Shown: positions 33,757 to 42,273, numbered from the stretch's first letter. The stretch: DNA of 64,000 nucleotides from Gemmatimonadota bacterium (GCA_009838845.1 VXRD01000155.1:23046-87045); one strand, 5' to 3'. The notes: generated by a model from the sequence alone, not told the origin. Program-made: numbers and translations.

Positions 33757-34431
33757 TTACAACTGCTCATCCCGGTCCAACCATCCGTCCGATAGGTGTA
33801 CGATGCGGTCTCCGTAAGCGGCGTTTTTCTCTGAGTGCGTGCATTGGACAATGGTTACGCCTTCGGCATTCAGGTGTTTGAACAGGGTCATGATCCGCTC
33901 GCCTTCTGCCGAGTTTAAGTTGCCGGTTGGTTCGTCTGCCAGGATCAGTTTTGGCTGTGTGATCAATGCCCGGGCTATGCCTACCAGTTGTTGTTGTCCG
34001 CCGGATAACTGGTTGGGGAATAGTCGCTTTTTTGCCACGATGTTGAAGCGGTCCAGCATTTCGGCGATGCGGCCTTTGCGTTCAGCGCCTTTTACTTTTT
34101 GATACAGGAGGGGGGTTTCCAGGTTTTCGCCGACGGTTAGTTCGTCGATTAGATGGTAGCTTTGAAATACAAATCCGATGTGGTCGCGATGTAGCTCGGT
34201 CAATGCGCGTTCGTCCAGTTTGTGAACTGCGCGGTTGTAAAAATGGTACTCTCCATTCGAGGCGGTGTCCAGCATGCCCAGGATGTGCAATAGGGTTGAT
34301 TTGCCAGCGCCAGAGGGTCCCATGATGGATACAAATTCACCTTCGCGGATTTGCAGGTCAATGCGCCGCAGTACGAATGTTTTTACGATGCCGTTTTCGT
34401 AGTATTTTTCGATGTTTTTTAGTTCGATCAT
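33757..34431 (-). CDS. ABC transporter ATP-binding protein, LolD/MacB type
   Basis: 224 residues. Walker A G-P-S-G-A-G-K-S at 38-45, Q-loop F-V-F-Q-S-Y-H, signature L-S-G-G-Q-Q-Q-L, Walker [12 protein letters not shown] and an H-loop in C-T-H-S. This is the LolD/MacB branch that powers FtsX-type permeases in mechanotransmission or export. The signature ends [10 protein letters not shown] instead of the usual Q-Q-R-V-A-I-A-R-A, a mild departure. Ribosome site AAGGAGAC. It should serve the permeases at 34803 and 30590. Its last 80 bases are duplicated at 33012. Confidence 0.92.
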   Translation of the reverse strand: MIELKNIEKYYENGIVKTFVLRRIDLQIREGEFVSIMGPSGAGKSTLLHILGMLDTASNGEYHFYNRAVHKLDERALTELHRDHIGFVFQSYHLIDELTVGENLETPLLYQKVKGAERKGRIAEMLDRFNIVAKKRLFPNQLSGGQQQLVGIARALITQPKLILADEPTGNLNSAEGERIMTLFKHLNAEGVTIVQCTHSEKNAAYGDRIVHLSDGWLDRDEQL

Positions 34432-34444
34432 GTCTGTCTCCTTA

Positions 34445-34498
34445 TTAGCTATCAGCGGTTAGCTGTCAGTCCCCAGCCCTTCACACTTCACACTTCCT
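34445..34498. repeat. Dispersed intergenic repeat, copy 1
   Basis: AGCGGTTAGCTGTCAGTCCC followed by a run of CTTCACACTTCACACTTC. A second copy, in the opposite orientation and partly diverged, is at 43497-43565. It fills the gap between two genes of the efflux locus and shows no coding or terminator features. Confidence 0.6.
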
Positions 34499-34754
34499 AT
34501 GCGCGGCGTTCGAACAGGATAGATACCTCGTGTTCGGATGGTTCGCCAATTTCTACGAGCGACCATTCCTGGTCGTAGTTTTCCACAATCCGTTTCAAAC
34601 TCGTTACTCTCTGTTCATGGGGTTCGGCGTGTTCCTCCCAGGCGAATAGTTCCATGCGGTAATCGTATTTTCTGCTTTTGCCGTTTACCACTACGGTTAC
34701 TTCCACGGTGTCTTCGGCGTCCAGAGGTGGCAATTTGATCGAGATTTTGGGCAT
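34497..34754 (-). CDS. Small conserved hypothetical protein
   Basis: 85 residues, start chosen at the ATG at 34754 (M-P-K-I-S-I-K-L-P-P) behind CCGGAGAATC; the six earlier codons lack a ribosome site. It appears as alternating beta strands: V-E-V-T-V-V-V-N-G-K-S-R-K-Y-D-Y-R-M-E, then helix L-K-R-I-V-E-N-Y, then V-S-I-L-F-E-R-R. Acidic, soluble, no signal peptide. It lies between the permease and ATPase genes of the efflux locus on the same strand, so it is probably co-expressed. Its function is not recognised; a small accessory factor or an unrelated passenger are both possible. Confidence 0.65.
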   Translation of the reverse strand: MPKISIKLPPLDAEDTVEVTVVVNGKSRKYDYRMELFAWEEHAEPHEQRVTSLKRIVENYDQEWSLVEIGEPSEHEVSILFERRA

Positions 34755-34777
34755 GGTGATTCTCCGGAACAACGGTC

Positions 34778-34806
34778 AGGGGGTGACCACAGGGGGTCGC
34801 CCCTAC
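34778..34806. repeat. GC-rich palindromic repeat at a permease stop codon, second copy
   Basis: On the minus strand the TAG stop of the permease at 34803 is part of GTAGGGGCGACCCCCTGTGG, then TCACC. This matches the element at the stop of the permease ending at 3263 (GTAGGGGCGGCGCCCCTGTG) in sequence and in position relative to the stop. Confidence 0.6.
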
Positions 34807-37220
34807 TCATACCGCAGGGCGTCAACGGGATTGGAACGCGCAGCGCGGATGGCTTGAAGGCTTATGGTACACAGGGCGATGACAACGGCTAATAGGCTAC
34901 ACAGAATATAGATTTTTATGCCGGGTTCAATGCGATACGCAAAGCCGTTGAGCCACTGTCCCATTGCCCAGTAGGCTATGGGCCAGGCGATGAGATTGGC
35001 AATGGTGAGGAGGAGTACAAATTCTCGTGACAACAGTGCAATAATCTCACTTACCGATGCGCCCAATACTTTGCGGATGCCTATTTCTTTGGTGCGCTGA
35101 GAAACAGATAGGGATGCGAGGCCGAATAAACCCAGACACGCGATTAAGATTCCAAATCCCGATGCGTACCAGACGATTTGGAGCCAGCGCTGTTCTCTGC
35201 GGTATTGCTGGTTGACCTGTTGGTCCAGGAATGTAAATGCAAATGGGCGCGCGGGTTCTATTTTTTTCCAGGTTTCTCGCAGCAATTCAATACTGCCGTT
35301 TATGTCTTCTGGACGAATACGCACGAGAATGACGCTCGGGCCACCATCTGGCGATGTGTGAAATACGATTGGGTCGATTTCGTTGTGAAGCGATTCGAAG
35401 TGAAAATTTTTCACCACGCCAACCACCTGGTGCGGCTCTGTTCTGTTCAGGACGGGAAAGGGTTGTCCAATGGGGTTATCCCATCCAAAAATATTTGCGA
35501 GTGTTTCATTGACAATTACGGCGCGGTTGGGGTCGCTGGGAAATTCTGGGGAAAAGTTTCGCCCCATTTTCAGATCGATGCCCAGTGTTTTCAGATAGGC
35601 TTCGTCAATCCACATGGACCAGATCCTGAGCAAGGTGCCATCGGGCAAGAGGTGGCCTCTCAGTTTTGTGCTGTTGATGAATGAATAGCCACCACCGGCA
35701 ATATTTACGATGTGGTCGTGGTCGCGCAAGACTTCGCGCAAGCGCTGGAGGTTTTCGCGCGTGGCGTTGCGCAAGACGACGGTCTGCTCGCTGGTATATC
35801 CCAAATTTTTTGTTTGCAAATAATCCAGTTGTTGCGCCATGATTCCCGTGCAGATCATCAATACGATTGACAAGGCATATTGCACGATGACGAGGGTGCT
35901 TGTGAAGGGTTTGCGCCGTTTTGTCCGCGTGTTGCCCTTGAATACCGATATGGGTTGTAATTTTGACAATATTAGTGCTGGATAACTGCCTGCGGCGAGT
36001 CCGACAAATACGAGTACACCTGTGAGCGCGACGATCAATTCCCAACCGGGGATGAGTGTCACTTCTCCGGCAATCATGGCGTTGAATACGGGTAAAAACA
36101 ATCTGGCAAGTACCAGTCCCAGGATCAGGGCGAGCAAGCTCATGAACAGGGTTTCACCCCAGAATTGTTGCATGACGTTGCCGCGATGTGCGCCCAATAC
36201 TTTGCGCATGCCCACTTCCAGTGACCGCCGCGCCGAGTATCCGAGGGACAGGGTTGTGAAATTGATGCACGCGATCAACAGCACTGCTATGCCAATGGCT
36301 GATAGGACATAGGCGAACATGGGGCTGATGGTTTGTTCGTATCCTCCGGTTACTTCGTTTTGAAAATGAATTTTTACGAGTGGTTGTAATTGGAATTGAA
36401 ATGCATCGGCGCGATCTTGAATGCGCCCCCATCTGATCCAGTTACTTCGCTGTCTGGTCAGTCGCTCGGTGGTAAATGTGGCGAGTTTTTCGTTTAATGC
36501 GGTCGCCTGATTCGCGTCGTGGATTTGAACATAAGTCGATACGCGCGCGCCCGACGCATTCGACATTTGAAAATGCCATTTGTTATCTCGATACGCACTC
36601 TCAAAGGGGATGAGTATGTCATTTCCACGCATGCTCGAGGTCAGTGGCAATGCTTTCATAATGCCTGTGACGACATACTCCCGGGGGTCCCGAATGCCCT
36701 TGATACGCAGCGACTGGCCGATCACACGGGCGTAATTTTCTGTTTCATCAAAGTATTTTTTCGCCACGCGCTCGCTGATGACCACGCTGTGCATGTCGTC
36801 AAGTGCGGTATTTGCATCTCCGGCTAATAGCGGATAGGTGAATATCTGCAAATACGCGGGATCTATTAGTGCAATGCGTTCCCCAAATAGCTTATTCCCA
36901 CGCTCGATAATCACATTTGAATTGGCAAATCGCGTTGTGTGAGCGATTTCTGGGAATGTTTCTTTCAAGGCGGCTGCGAGTTCTGTCGGCTGTTTTACCG
37001 TTCGTGCGATTTCGCCTTCTTTCGTGATTTCCCGCGCCAATACCCGAAAGATCACATCTCTGTTTTTGTGAAATCGATCAAAAGACCATTGCTGATGTAC
37101 TGCGGAAAAAATGAGCACACAGCACGCCATCCCTATCGCGAGTCCCAGGATGTTGATTGATGCGTACAATTTGTTCCGCATCAAATTTCGCAGGGCGATT
37201 TTGAGATAGTTTGTAAGCAT
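34803..37220 (-). CDS. MacB/FtsX-type ABC transporter permease
   Basis: 805 residues. The tandem MacB/FtsX plan holds: R-N-L-M-R-N-K-L-Y-A-S-I-N-I-L-G-L-A-I-G-M-A-C-C at the start, S-L-E-V-G-M-R-K in the first coupling loop, T-K-E-I-G-I-R-K in the second, and F-A-Y-R-I-E-P-G with N-P-V-D-A-L-R-Y-E at the end. It begins 12 nt after the ATPase gene at 37233, so ATPase and permease are one transcriptional unit. It is likely part of an inner-membrane complex with the HlyD adaptor encoded upstream. The stop codon lies in a dispersed palindrome. Confidence 0.92.
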   Translation of the reverse strand: MLTNYLKIALRNLMRNKLYASINILGLAIGMACCVLIFSAVHQQWSFDRFHKNRDVIFRVLAREITKEGEIARTVKQPTELAAALKETFPEIAHTTRFANSNVIIERGNKLFGERIALIDPAYLQIFTYPLLAGDANTALDDMHSVVISERVAKKYFDETENYARVIGQSLRIKGIRDPREYVVTGIMKALPLTSSMRGNDILIPFESAYRDNKWHFQMSNASGARVSTYVQIHDANQATALNEKLATFTTERLTRQRSNWIRWGRIQDRADAFQFQLQPLVKIHFQNEVTGGYEQTISPMFAYVLSAIGIAVLLIACINFTTLSLGYSARRSLEVGMRKVLGAHRGNVMQQFWGETLFMSLLALILGLVLARLFLPVFNAMIAGEVTLIPGWELIVALTGVLVFVGLAAGSYPALILSKLQPISVFKGNTRTKRRKPFTSTLVIVQYALSIVLMICTGIMAQQLDYLQTKNLGYTSEQTVVLRNATRENLQRLREVLRDHDHIVNIAGGGYSFINSTKLRGHLLPDGTLLRIWSMWIDEAYLKTLGIDLKMGRNFSPEFPSDPNRAVIVNETLANIFGWDNPIGQPFPVLNRTEPHQVVGVVKNFHFESLHNEIDPIVFHTSPDGGPSVILVRIRPEDINGSIELLRETWKKIEPARPFAFTFLDQQVNQQYRREQRWLQIVWYASGFGILIACLGLFGLASLSVSQRTKEIGIRKVLGASVSEIIALLSREFVLLLTIANLIAWPIAYWAMGQWLNGFAYRIEPGIKIYILCSLLAVVIALCTISLQAIRAARSNPVDALRYE

Positions 37221-37232
37221 GCGGTTTTTCCG

Positions 37233-37910
37233 CTATTCCCTGATGTTCTCTGTGACGACATGGCCGTCGAATAAGTGGATGATGCGATTCGCGTAGCCCG
37301 CGTCGTGCGAGTTGTGCGTCACCATCACGATTGTGGTGCCGTTTTTGTTCAGTTCGGTCAACAGATCCATGACTTCGTTGCCGTTTGCCGAGTCCAGATT
37401 ACCCGTTGGCTCGTCTGCGAGGATGATGTTGGGGTTTGCTATGACGGCTCTGGCCACGGCTACGCGCTGCTGCTGACCGCCGGACAATTGTTGCGGGAAA
37501 TGCTTTTCGCGGTGTTTGATGCCCATGTATTCGAGGGATTCATCCAGGCGCTGTTTGCGCTCGCTGGCTGGTAAGCCCAGGTATAGCAGGGGCAGTTCCA
37601 CGTTTTCGGCTACGGTCAGTTCGTCAATGAGGTTGAAACTTTGGAATACAAAGCCGATGTTTGACTTGCGGGTGTTGGCTCTTTGCCGCTCGGTGTGTTT
37701 GGATACTTCTTCTTCGTTCAGAAAGTATTCTCCGTCGCTGGGGTTGTCCAGCAGACCGAGTACGTTCAAGAGTGTGGATTTGCCGCATCCCGATGGTCCC
37801 ATTACGGCGACAAATTCGCCTTCGTCAATGTCTATGTTGACATTGTTCAGGGCGGTTGTTTCCACTTCTTCAGTGGTATAGACTTTCTGGAGGTTGACGG
37901 TTTTGATCAC
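37233..37910 (-). CDS. ABC transporter ATP-binding protein, LolD/MacB type
   Basis: 225 residues with a fully canonical set. Walker A G-P-S-G-C-G-K-S at 38-45, signature L-S-G-G-Q-Q-Q-R-V-A-V-A-R-A, Walker [14 protein letters not shown]-loop V-T-H-N-S-H-D. Starts with GTG at 37910 behind AAGGAGCAG. It lies 30 nt after the HlyD adaptor gene and 12 nt before the permease gene at 34803. The order adaptor, ATPase, permease is typical of MacAB-like tripartite export pumps. An outer-membrane TolC gene is not in the window. Confidence 0.94.
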   Translation of the reverse strand: MIKTVNLQKVYTTEEVETTALNNVNIDIDEGEFVAVMGPSGCGKSTLLNVLGLLDNPSDGEYFLNEEEVSKHTERQRANTRKSNIGFVFQSFNLIDELTVAENVELPLLYLGLPASERKQRLDESLEYMGIKHREKHFPQQLSGGQQQRVAVARAVIANPNIILADEPTGNLDSANGNEVMDLLTELNKNGTTIVMVTHNSHDAGYANRIIHLFDGHVVTENIRE

Positions 37911-37940
37911 TTTACTGCTCCTTTCGTGAGAGCGATTAGC

Positions 37941-39299
37941 TTACCGCTTTAACACCAACTTATCGATTTCTTCGTAATTGTCATATGACGATGTGACCAC
38001 GCGCTCGCCGGGGGAGAGGCCGGCGAGGACTTCGAAGTATTCGGGGCTTTGGCGGCCTATGCGCACTTCGCGGCGTATGGCTTCGTCGCCTTCGACGACA
38101 AATACCCAGTTGCCGCCTGTTGTTTGATAAAATCCACCGCGCGGAAGCAAGAGGGCTTCTTCGGGTGCGTCGAGTTCCAATCGTATCTGTTCTGTTTGAC
38201 CGCGCCGAATGCTTTGAGGTGTCGCATCCACAAAATCCATATCGACTTCAAATTGTCCTTCTAAGACTTCGGGAAAGACCCGACGGATTGTGAGTTCATA
38301 AGCTTCATCGTCGATTTCAATGGTGCCTTTGAGTCCTTTTGTGATTCTCGTAATGTAAAATTCATCGATGCCCACCCGCATTTTATAGGCGTCGAGTACA
38401 TCGACCTGACCAATGCGCCTTCCCCTGTTCATCAACTGGCCGATTTCTGCATTTAATTGGGATAATTGCCCGGCAATTGGCGCGCGCACAGTCAGGTTTT
38501 CCAATGGACGGCGCACATGCTCCAATTGCCGTTGCAAACTCCTGGCGCTCGTGTCCAGTGCAGCGAGTTGGTTGATGCGGTACAGCGAGTCCTGGCGTAC
38601 TGTTTCCAATGCAAATGACCTGCGTTTTTGATCGTTTTGATATCGATCCCGCGCACTTTCAAACAGGTCTTGGGAAGTCAATCCGCGTTCGAACAAAACT
38701 TTCTGTTTTTCGTGTTGGCGTTCTGTCTCCCGCAAGTTCAATTCAACGCGCATCAGTTCCTGGCGGTTGCGAATAGCCCGATTTTCCAGGTTCAACCGGG
38801 TGTTTTCCATGTTGTTGATTTGTTCAAATAAACGGGCTTCCTGGGTTAAAATATTTTGTTCCAGGGTGGGGTTTGACAATTTCAAAATGGGCATGCCTTT
38901 TTCGACCATTGTTCCTTCTTCGAGGAAGATTTCCTCTATTTGTCCGCCTTCCAGTGCGTCGATATAATATGTCTGAATTGGCAATACGGTGCCGCGCTGG
39001 ACGGTAAATTCCTGAAAGGGACCGCGCGTGACTTCTGAGATGGTAATTCGATCGACCTGTACATTGAGTCTGGCGCTGTGGTCGCCAAAGACAGCCATGT
39101 AGATCACGGCACACACAAATACCGCGATCCCGCCGATGCTGGCGATGCGCTTTGGTGTCCATACTTTTTTTTCGACTCTGCGGTCCATGCCGTCTTGGCC
39201 CGTGGCTTCCGGTGACGGTTGGGACGATGAAGAACCACTGCCTACAAAGCTGGGTACGGCTTTCTTTTTTTGCGGATCATCTCGTTCGGGTGTTGACAC
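37941..39299 (-). CDS. HlyD/MacA-type periplasmic adaptor protein
   Basis: 452 residues. A cytoplasmic proline- and lysine-rich start precedes one membrane anchor (about 51-72, R-I-A-S-I-G-G-I-A-V-F-V-C-A-V-I-Y). Next come a lipoyl-like half (G-G-Q-I-E-E-I-F-L-E-E-G-T-M-V-E-K-G), a long coiled coil of about 150-260 rich in Q, R and E, the second lipoyl half (V-R-A-P-I-A-G-Q-L) and a beta-barrel region. The late G-L-S-P-G-E-R-V-V-T is the usual adaptor motif. It would bridge the permeases to an outer-membrane channel. Starts with GTG behind GAGGGTAC. It lies between two permease genes and before an ATPase gene. Confidence 0.92.
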   Translation of the reverse strand: MSTPERDDPQKKKAVPSFVGSGSSSSQPSPEATGQDGMDRRVEKKVWTPKRIASIGGIAVFVCAVIYMAVFGDHSARLNVQVDRITISEVTRGPFQEFTVQRGTVLPIQTYYIDALEGGQIEEIFLEEGTMVEKGMPILKLSNPTLEQNILTQEARLFEQINNMENTRLNLENRAIRNRQELMRVELNLRETERQHEKQKVLFERGLTSQDLFESARDRYQNDQKRRSFALETVRQDSLYRINQLAALDTSARSLQRQLEHVRRPLENLTVRAPIAGQLSQLNAEIGQLMNRGRRIGQVDVLDAYKMRVGIDEFYITRITKGLKGTIEIDDEAYELTIRRVFPEVLEGQFEVDMDFVDATPQSIRRGQTEQIRLELDAPEEALLLPRGGFYQTTGGNWVFVVEGDEAIRREVRIGRQSPEYFEVLAGLSPGERVVTSSYDNYEEIDKLVLKR

Positions 39300-39401
39300 G
39301 TTTGTACCCTCTATCCAGAGTTTGGTGTGAATGCTGAATGGGAAAAATAGTCATACTTTGAACAATATTCAACTTTGTTTTGCGTCAATGGGACTCTTAT
39401 T

Positions 39402-41882
39402 TTACTCCGTCCGCAAGGCATCCACTGGATTTGTCCGTGCGGCTTTGAGGGCTTGATAGATCATGGTTGCAATTGCGAGCAAGAGCGCGAGAGCACCGCC
39501 TATGAGAAAATACACGGGATGTAGATTGATGCGATAGGCGAAGTCCTGCAACCATCTGCCTGCAAACAGATAGGCTATGGGACTGGCGATCACACAGGCG
39601 ATTATTACGAGTTTGACAAATTCTTTGGATAACAAACCAAAAATACTGAATACCGATGCGCCCAGGACTTTCCGTATGCCGATTTCTTTTGTTTTTTGTT
39701 CTGCGCGAAACGATATAAGGCCCAATAGTCCCAGGCAGGCTACGAAGACTGTCAGTCCGGAAAACACGGTTAGGGCATTCCCCGTGCGGATTTCATTTTG
39801 ATAACGCACATGTGTCAGGTCATCATTCAAAAACCAGAAAGAGAATGGGATTTGCGGTAAAAATTCATGCCATGTTTTTTCTATAAAAGCGAGTGTTTCC
39901 GGTATGTTCTGTGTGCCCAATTTGAGATAGAGAAATTTGGCGCCTCCCGTAAAAACCCTGAATACAACGGGCCGGATGGTATTGTGCAATGTCTGAACGT
40001 GAAAATCTTTTACCACGCCTATCACATATCCCTCTGACTCTTTTTTTTCTTTGAAACGCCTGCCAATAGGATCGTCCCATCCCAGATGTCTTACGGCTGT
40101 TTCATTTAAGATAAATGGCCGACCTTTTTCCTGATATGCTTGCAGTTTTTTGTTGTATTCTTGCCACTCTTCAAGAGTTATTATTTTGCCTGGCGGCCTT
40201 GGTGGTTCTGGTGCCAGACGGCCTGCCACGAGTTCGATGTTGAAGAAGTCCAGAAAATCGCGGTCAATATCAAACAGGCCCATCTGCCAATCGGCGTCAC
40301 TGCCTTCAGCCTGAAACGTATCTGTCGCATGAGATCCCCCTTGTGGGAAACGGGTGGCTGTTGCTTTTAAAATATTTGGGTGTGCCGTGAACACCTCTTT
40401 TACCGTGGGAATGCGCCATCTCAGATCGTCTCGATTCCCGTGATGTATTTGCCGAGAATAGATGAAAATCGGTATGCCAACCACGAGTTCTTTGTCAAAT
40501 CCGAGGTCTTTATTTCGGATATACGCGAGTTGCTCTTGTACGACAACAGTTCCTGTGATGAAAGCTATTGAAATTGCAAATTGAAAGATCACGAGTGCTT
40601 TTCGCAGTCCAACGTGTTTCGATCCGGGTATCCAATCTCCTTTTATTACCTGTGTGGGCAAAAATGATGAGAGTACAAATGCGGGATAACTTCCCGCGAG
40701 TACACCAACGCCCAGTCCAAATCCGATCAATCCGATCAGCCACCACAGATTTTCAGTGCTGTACAATGTCAGATCCCGCTGGATAAAGCTGTTAAACCAC
40801 GGCAGGACCAGTTCAAATAGCGCGACAGCCACCACCATTGCAGCCAGTGACACGAGCACAGATTCGCCCAAAAATTGTCCGATCAATTGCTGGCGAGATG
40901 CGCCTACCACCTTTCGCAATCCCACCTCTCGCGCTCTGGTGGATGAACGCGCTGTTGAGAGATTCATAAAATTGATACAGGCGAGTACGAGAATAAAGCC
41001 AGCGACGAGTCCGAAGGCATATACCTGCTTGATATCGCCATGGTCTCTAAACTGAAGCCCTAAATCCGGATGGGTATAAAGGTGCCTGCGGATGAGAGGT
41101 TGCAAGATGTACCGGGTCGTTTGGCGCACCTCATCTCCCATGTATCGCGCTATCAAATCGGGTAGCTTTTGCTGTAGTGCGCGGTGGTCGTATCCTTCGG
41201 CCAATAGAATATATGTGAAAAAGGGACGAAAAACACCCGTGGGTTGCCAGATAGACCACATGTTCGCCGTGTTGCCCTTTGGCGTGGCGGTCAGGCAATC
41301 AAACGCAAAGGTCGAATTGGGCGGAAAGTCGCGCACAATACCGGTTACAAAGTAGGTGCCGCTCAGTTCCTGGTGATCCACTTCCAAGGCTTTTCCAATC
41401 GGATTCTGATTCTGAAAGAATTTGCGCGCCATGGATTCTGTTAGCACCATTGCGCCCGACTGCGTCAATGCCGTGTTCGGATCGCCGGTTATAAATGGAA
41501 CGGTGAACACATTGAAAATCTCTGGGTCTGCCACACACATGTCTTGCTGAAAAAAGCGGGTTTGGCTTTGCACCCAGGCGTCGAGCCGTTGTACGCGAAT
41601 GGCCTCCTGTACTTCGGGGAAATCGCGCTTTAATGCCGGTGCCAGTGCGCCAGATGCACGCGGATTGACCGATGTGGTATTTTCCATTGACATGACGCGA
41701 AAAACGCCGTAGATGCGGTTCGCATGGGCATGGTGTCGGTCATAGCTAAATTCGTACTGAATGTAGAGGATGATCAAAATTACAGACGCCATTCCAATTG
41801 CCAGACCCAAGATATTAATCGCTGTCAATCCCCTGTTTTTCAGCAAGGTGCGAATGGTGGCTATGAGATAGCTGCGAAACAT
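39402..41882 (-). CDS. MacB/FtsX-type ABC transporter permease
   Basis: 826 residues, first gene of the efflux locus. N-terminal helix A-I-N-I-L-G-L-A-I-G-M-A-S-V, R-A-R-E-V-G-L-R-K in the first FtsX block, T-K-E-I-G-I-R-K-V-L-G-A-S-V-F in the second, ending F-A-Y-R-I-N-L-H and N-P-V-D-A-L-R-T-E. The second periplasmic part has a proline-rich insert (A-P-E-P-P-R-P-P-G-K) that the sister permeases lack. Ribosome site AGGAGGTC is strong. The 110-nt leader from the sigma-54 promoter at 41992 contains a fragment of another permease's C-terminus. The ATPases encoded downstream probably serve it. Confidence 0.92.
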   Translation of the reverse strand: MFRSYLIATIRTLLKNRGLTAINILGLAIGMASVILIILYIQYEFSYDRHHAHANRIYGVFRVMSMENTTSVNPRASGALAPALKRDFPEVQEAIRVQRLDAWVQSQTRFFQQDMCVADPEIFNVFTVPFITGDPNTALTQSGAMVLTESMARKFFQNQNPIGKALEVDHQELSGTYFVTGIVRDFPPNSTFAFDCLTATPKGNTANMWSIWQPTGVFRPFFTYILLAEGYDHRALQQKLPDLIARYMGDEVRQTTRYILQPLIRRHLYTHPDLGLQFRDHGDIKQVYAFGLVAGFILVLACINFMNLSTARSSTRAREVGLRKVVGASRQQLIGQFLGESVLVSLAAMVVAVALFELVLPWFNSFIQRDLTLYSTENLWWLIGLIGFGLGVGVLAGSYPAFVLSSFLPTQVIKGDWIPGSKHVGLRKALVIFQFAISIAFITGTVVVQEQLAYIRNKDLGFDKELVVGIPIFIYSRQIHHGNRDDLRWRIPTVKEVFTAHPNILKATATRFPQGGSHATDTFQAEGSDADWQMGLFDIDRDFLDFFNIELVAGRLAPEPPRPPGKIITLEEWQEYNKKLQAYQEKGRPFILNETAVRHLGWDDPIGRRFKEKKESEGYVIGVVKDFHVQTLHNTIRPVVFRVFTGGAKFLYLKLGTQNIPETLAFIEKTWHEFLPQIPFSFWFLNDDLTHVRYQNEIRTGNALTVFSGLTVFVACLGLLGLISFRAEQKTKEIGIRKVLGASVFSIFGLLSKEFVKLVIIACVIASPIAYLFAGRWLQDFAYRINLHPVYFLIGGALALLLAIATMIYQALKAARTNPVDALRTE

Positions 41883-41917
41883 ATTGACCTCCTGATGCCA
41901 TTTTCAATGAGGGAAGC

Positions 41918-41973
41918 ATACCGGCGATGCCGGAAATACCGATACCCAATTCAATGCGATACGCGAAAGAGTG
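41918..41973 (-). pseudogene. Fragment of a permease C-terminus in the mRNA leader
   Basis: On the minus strand one frame reads H-S-F-A-Y-R-I-E-L-G and then G-I-S-G-I-A-G. F-A-Y-R-I-E-L-G is the C-terminal signature of the permeases in this window and is identical to the one in the permease at 3263. Nothing else of the gene remains. It lies between the sigma-54 promoter and the start of the permease at 41882. Confidence 0.55.
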
Positions 41974-41991
41974 AATCTATAAAAAATAGCC

Positions 41992-42007
41992 AGCAATTTC
42001 TGTGCCA
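41992..42007 (-). promoter_or_regulatory. Sigma-54 (RpoN) promoter
   Basis: On the minus strand TGGCACAGAAATTGCT contains the -24 TGGCAC and the -12 TTGC elements with five bases between, a perfect match to the sigma-54 consensus. It points at the efflux locus, 110 nt before the first ATG. Two enhancer-like palindromes lie 65-120 nt upstream. Confidence 0.85.
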
Positions 42008-42071
42008 AAAGTATCTTTTCTATGTTTTACAAGTAGTTATGAAAAATTGGGCTATGAGTGCTGTTCACTAA

Positions 42072-42110
42072 GTGTCCGATTTTGATACAGTAGTGTCCGA
42101 AAATGAACAC
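42072..42110 (-). promoter_or_regulatory. Two enhancer-binding-protein sites, 21 bp apart
   Basis: GTGTCCGATTTTGATACA (42072-42089) and GTGTCCGAAAATGAACAC (42093-42110) share GTGTCCGA and fit GTGTYC-n6-GRACAC. Their centres are 21 bp, two helical turns, apart. The spacing and position upstream of a sigma-54 promoter fit binding of an NtrC-family activator hexamer. Confidence 0.65.
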
Positions 42111-42115
42111 TTATA

Positions 42116-42154
42116 CATAAAAACAGGCACATTGTTTTGATTGCAATGTGCCTG
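42116..42154 (-). terminator. Hairpin with T-run on the minus strand
   Basis: CAGGCACATTG (42124-42134) and CAATGTGCCTG (42144-42154) form a perfect 11-bp stem with a 9-nt loop. On the minus strand TTTTTATG follows, so it would stop antisense transcription from the right before it reaches the sigma-54 control region. Confidence 0.7.
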
Positions 42155-42244
42155 CTGTATTATCGGAAGCAGGCATGATATAAGTCGCACGAAATTTGCC
42201 AGATTTTTCACGTTCGACAGAACCTGAAAAACCTCTTCTATTAG

Positions 42245-42273
42245 TTGACAAAAAGCAGGGCATACACTACATT
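42245..42273 (+). promoter_or_regulatory. Sigma-70-type promoter
   Basis: TTGACA (42245-42250), a 17-nt spacer, then TACATT (42268-42273). The -35 is perfect and the -10 matches 4 of 6. A transcript from about 42280 would meet the terminator at 42314 after some 70 nt, or read through into the dehydrogenase gene at 42406. Confidence 0.5.

Noticed and set aside
42072..42110. GTGTCC-rich stretch as the end of an insertion sequence
   Set aside because: No transposase or matching opposite end was seen. The spacing of 21 bp and the perfect sigma-54 promoter downstream fit activator sites better.
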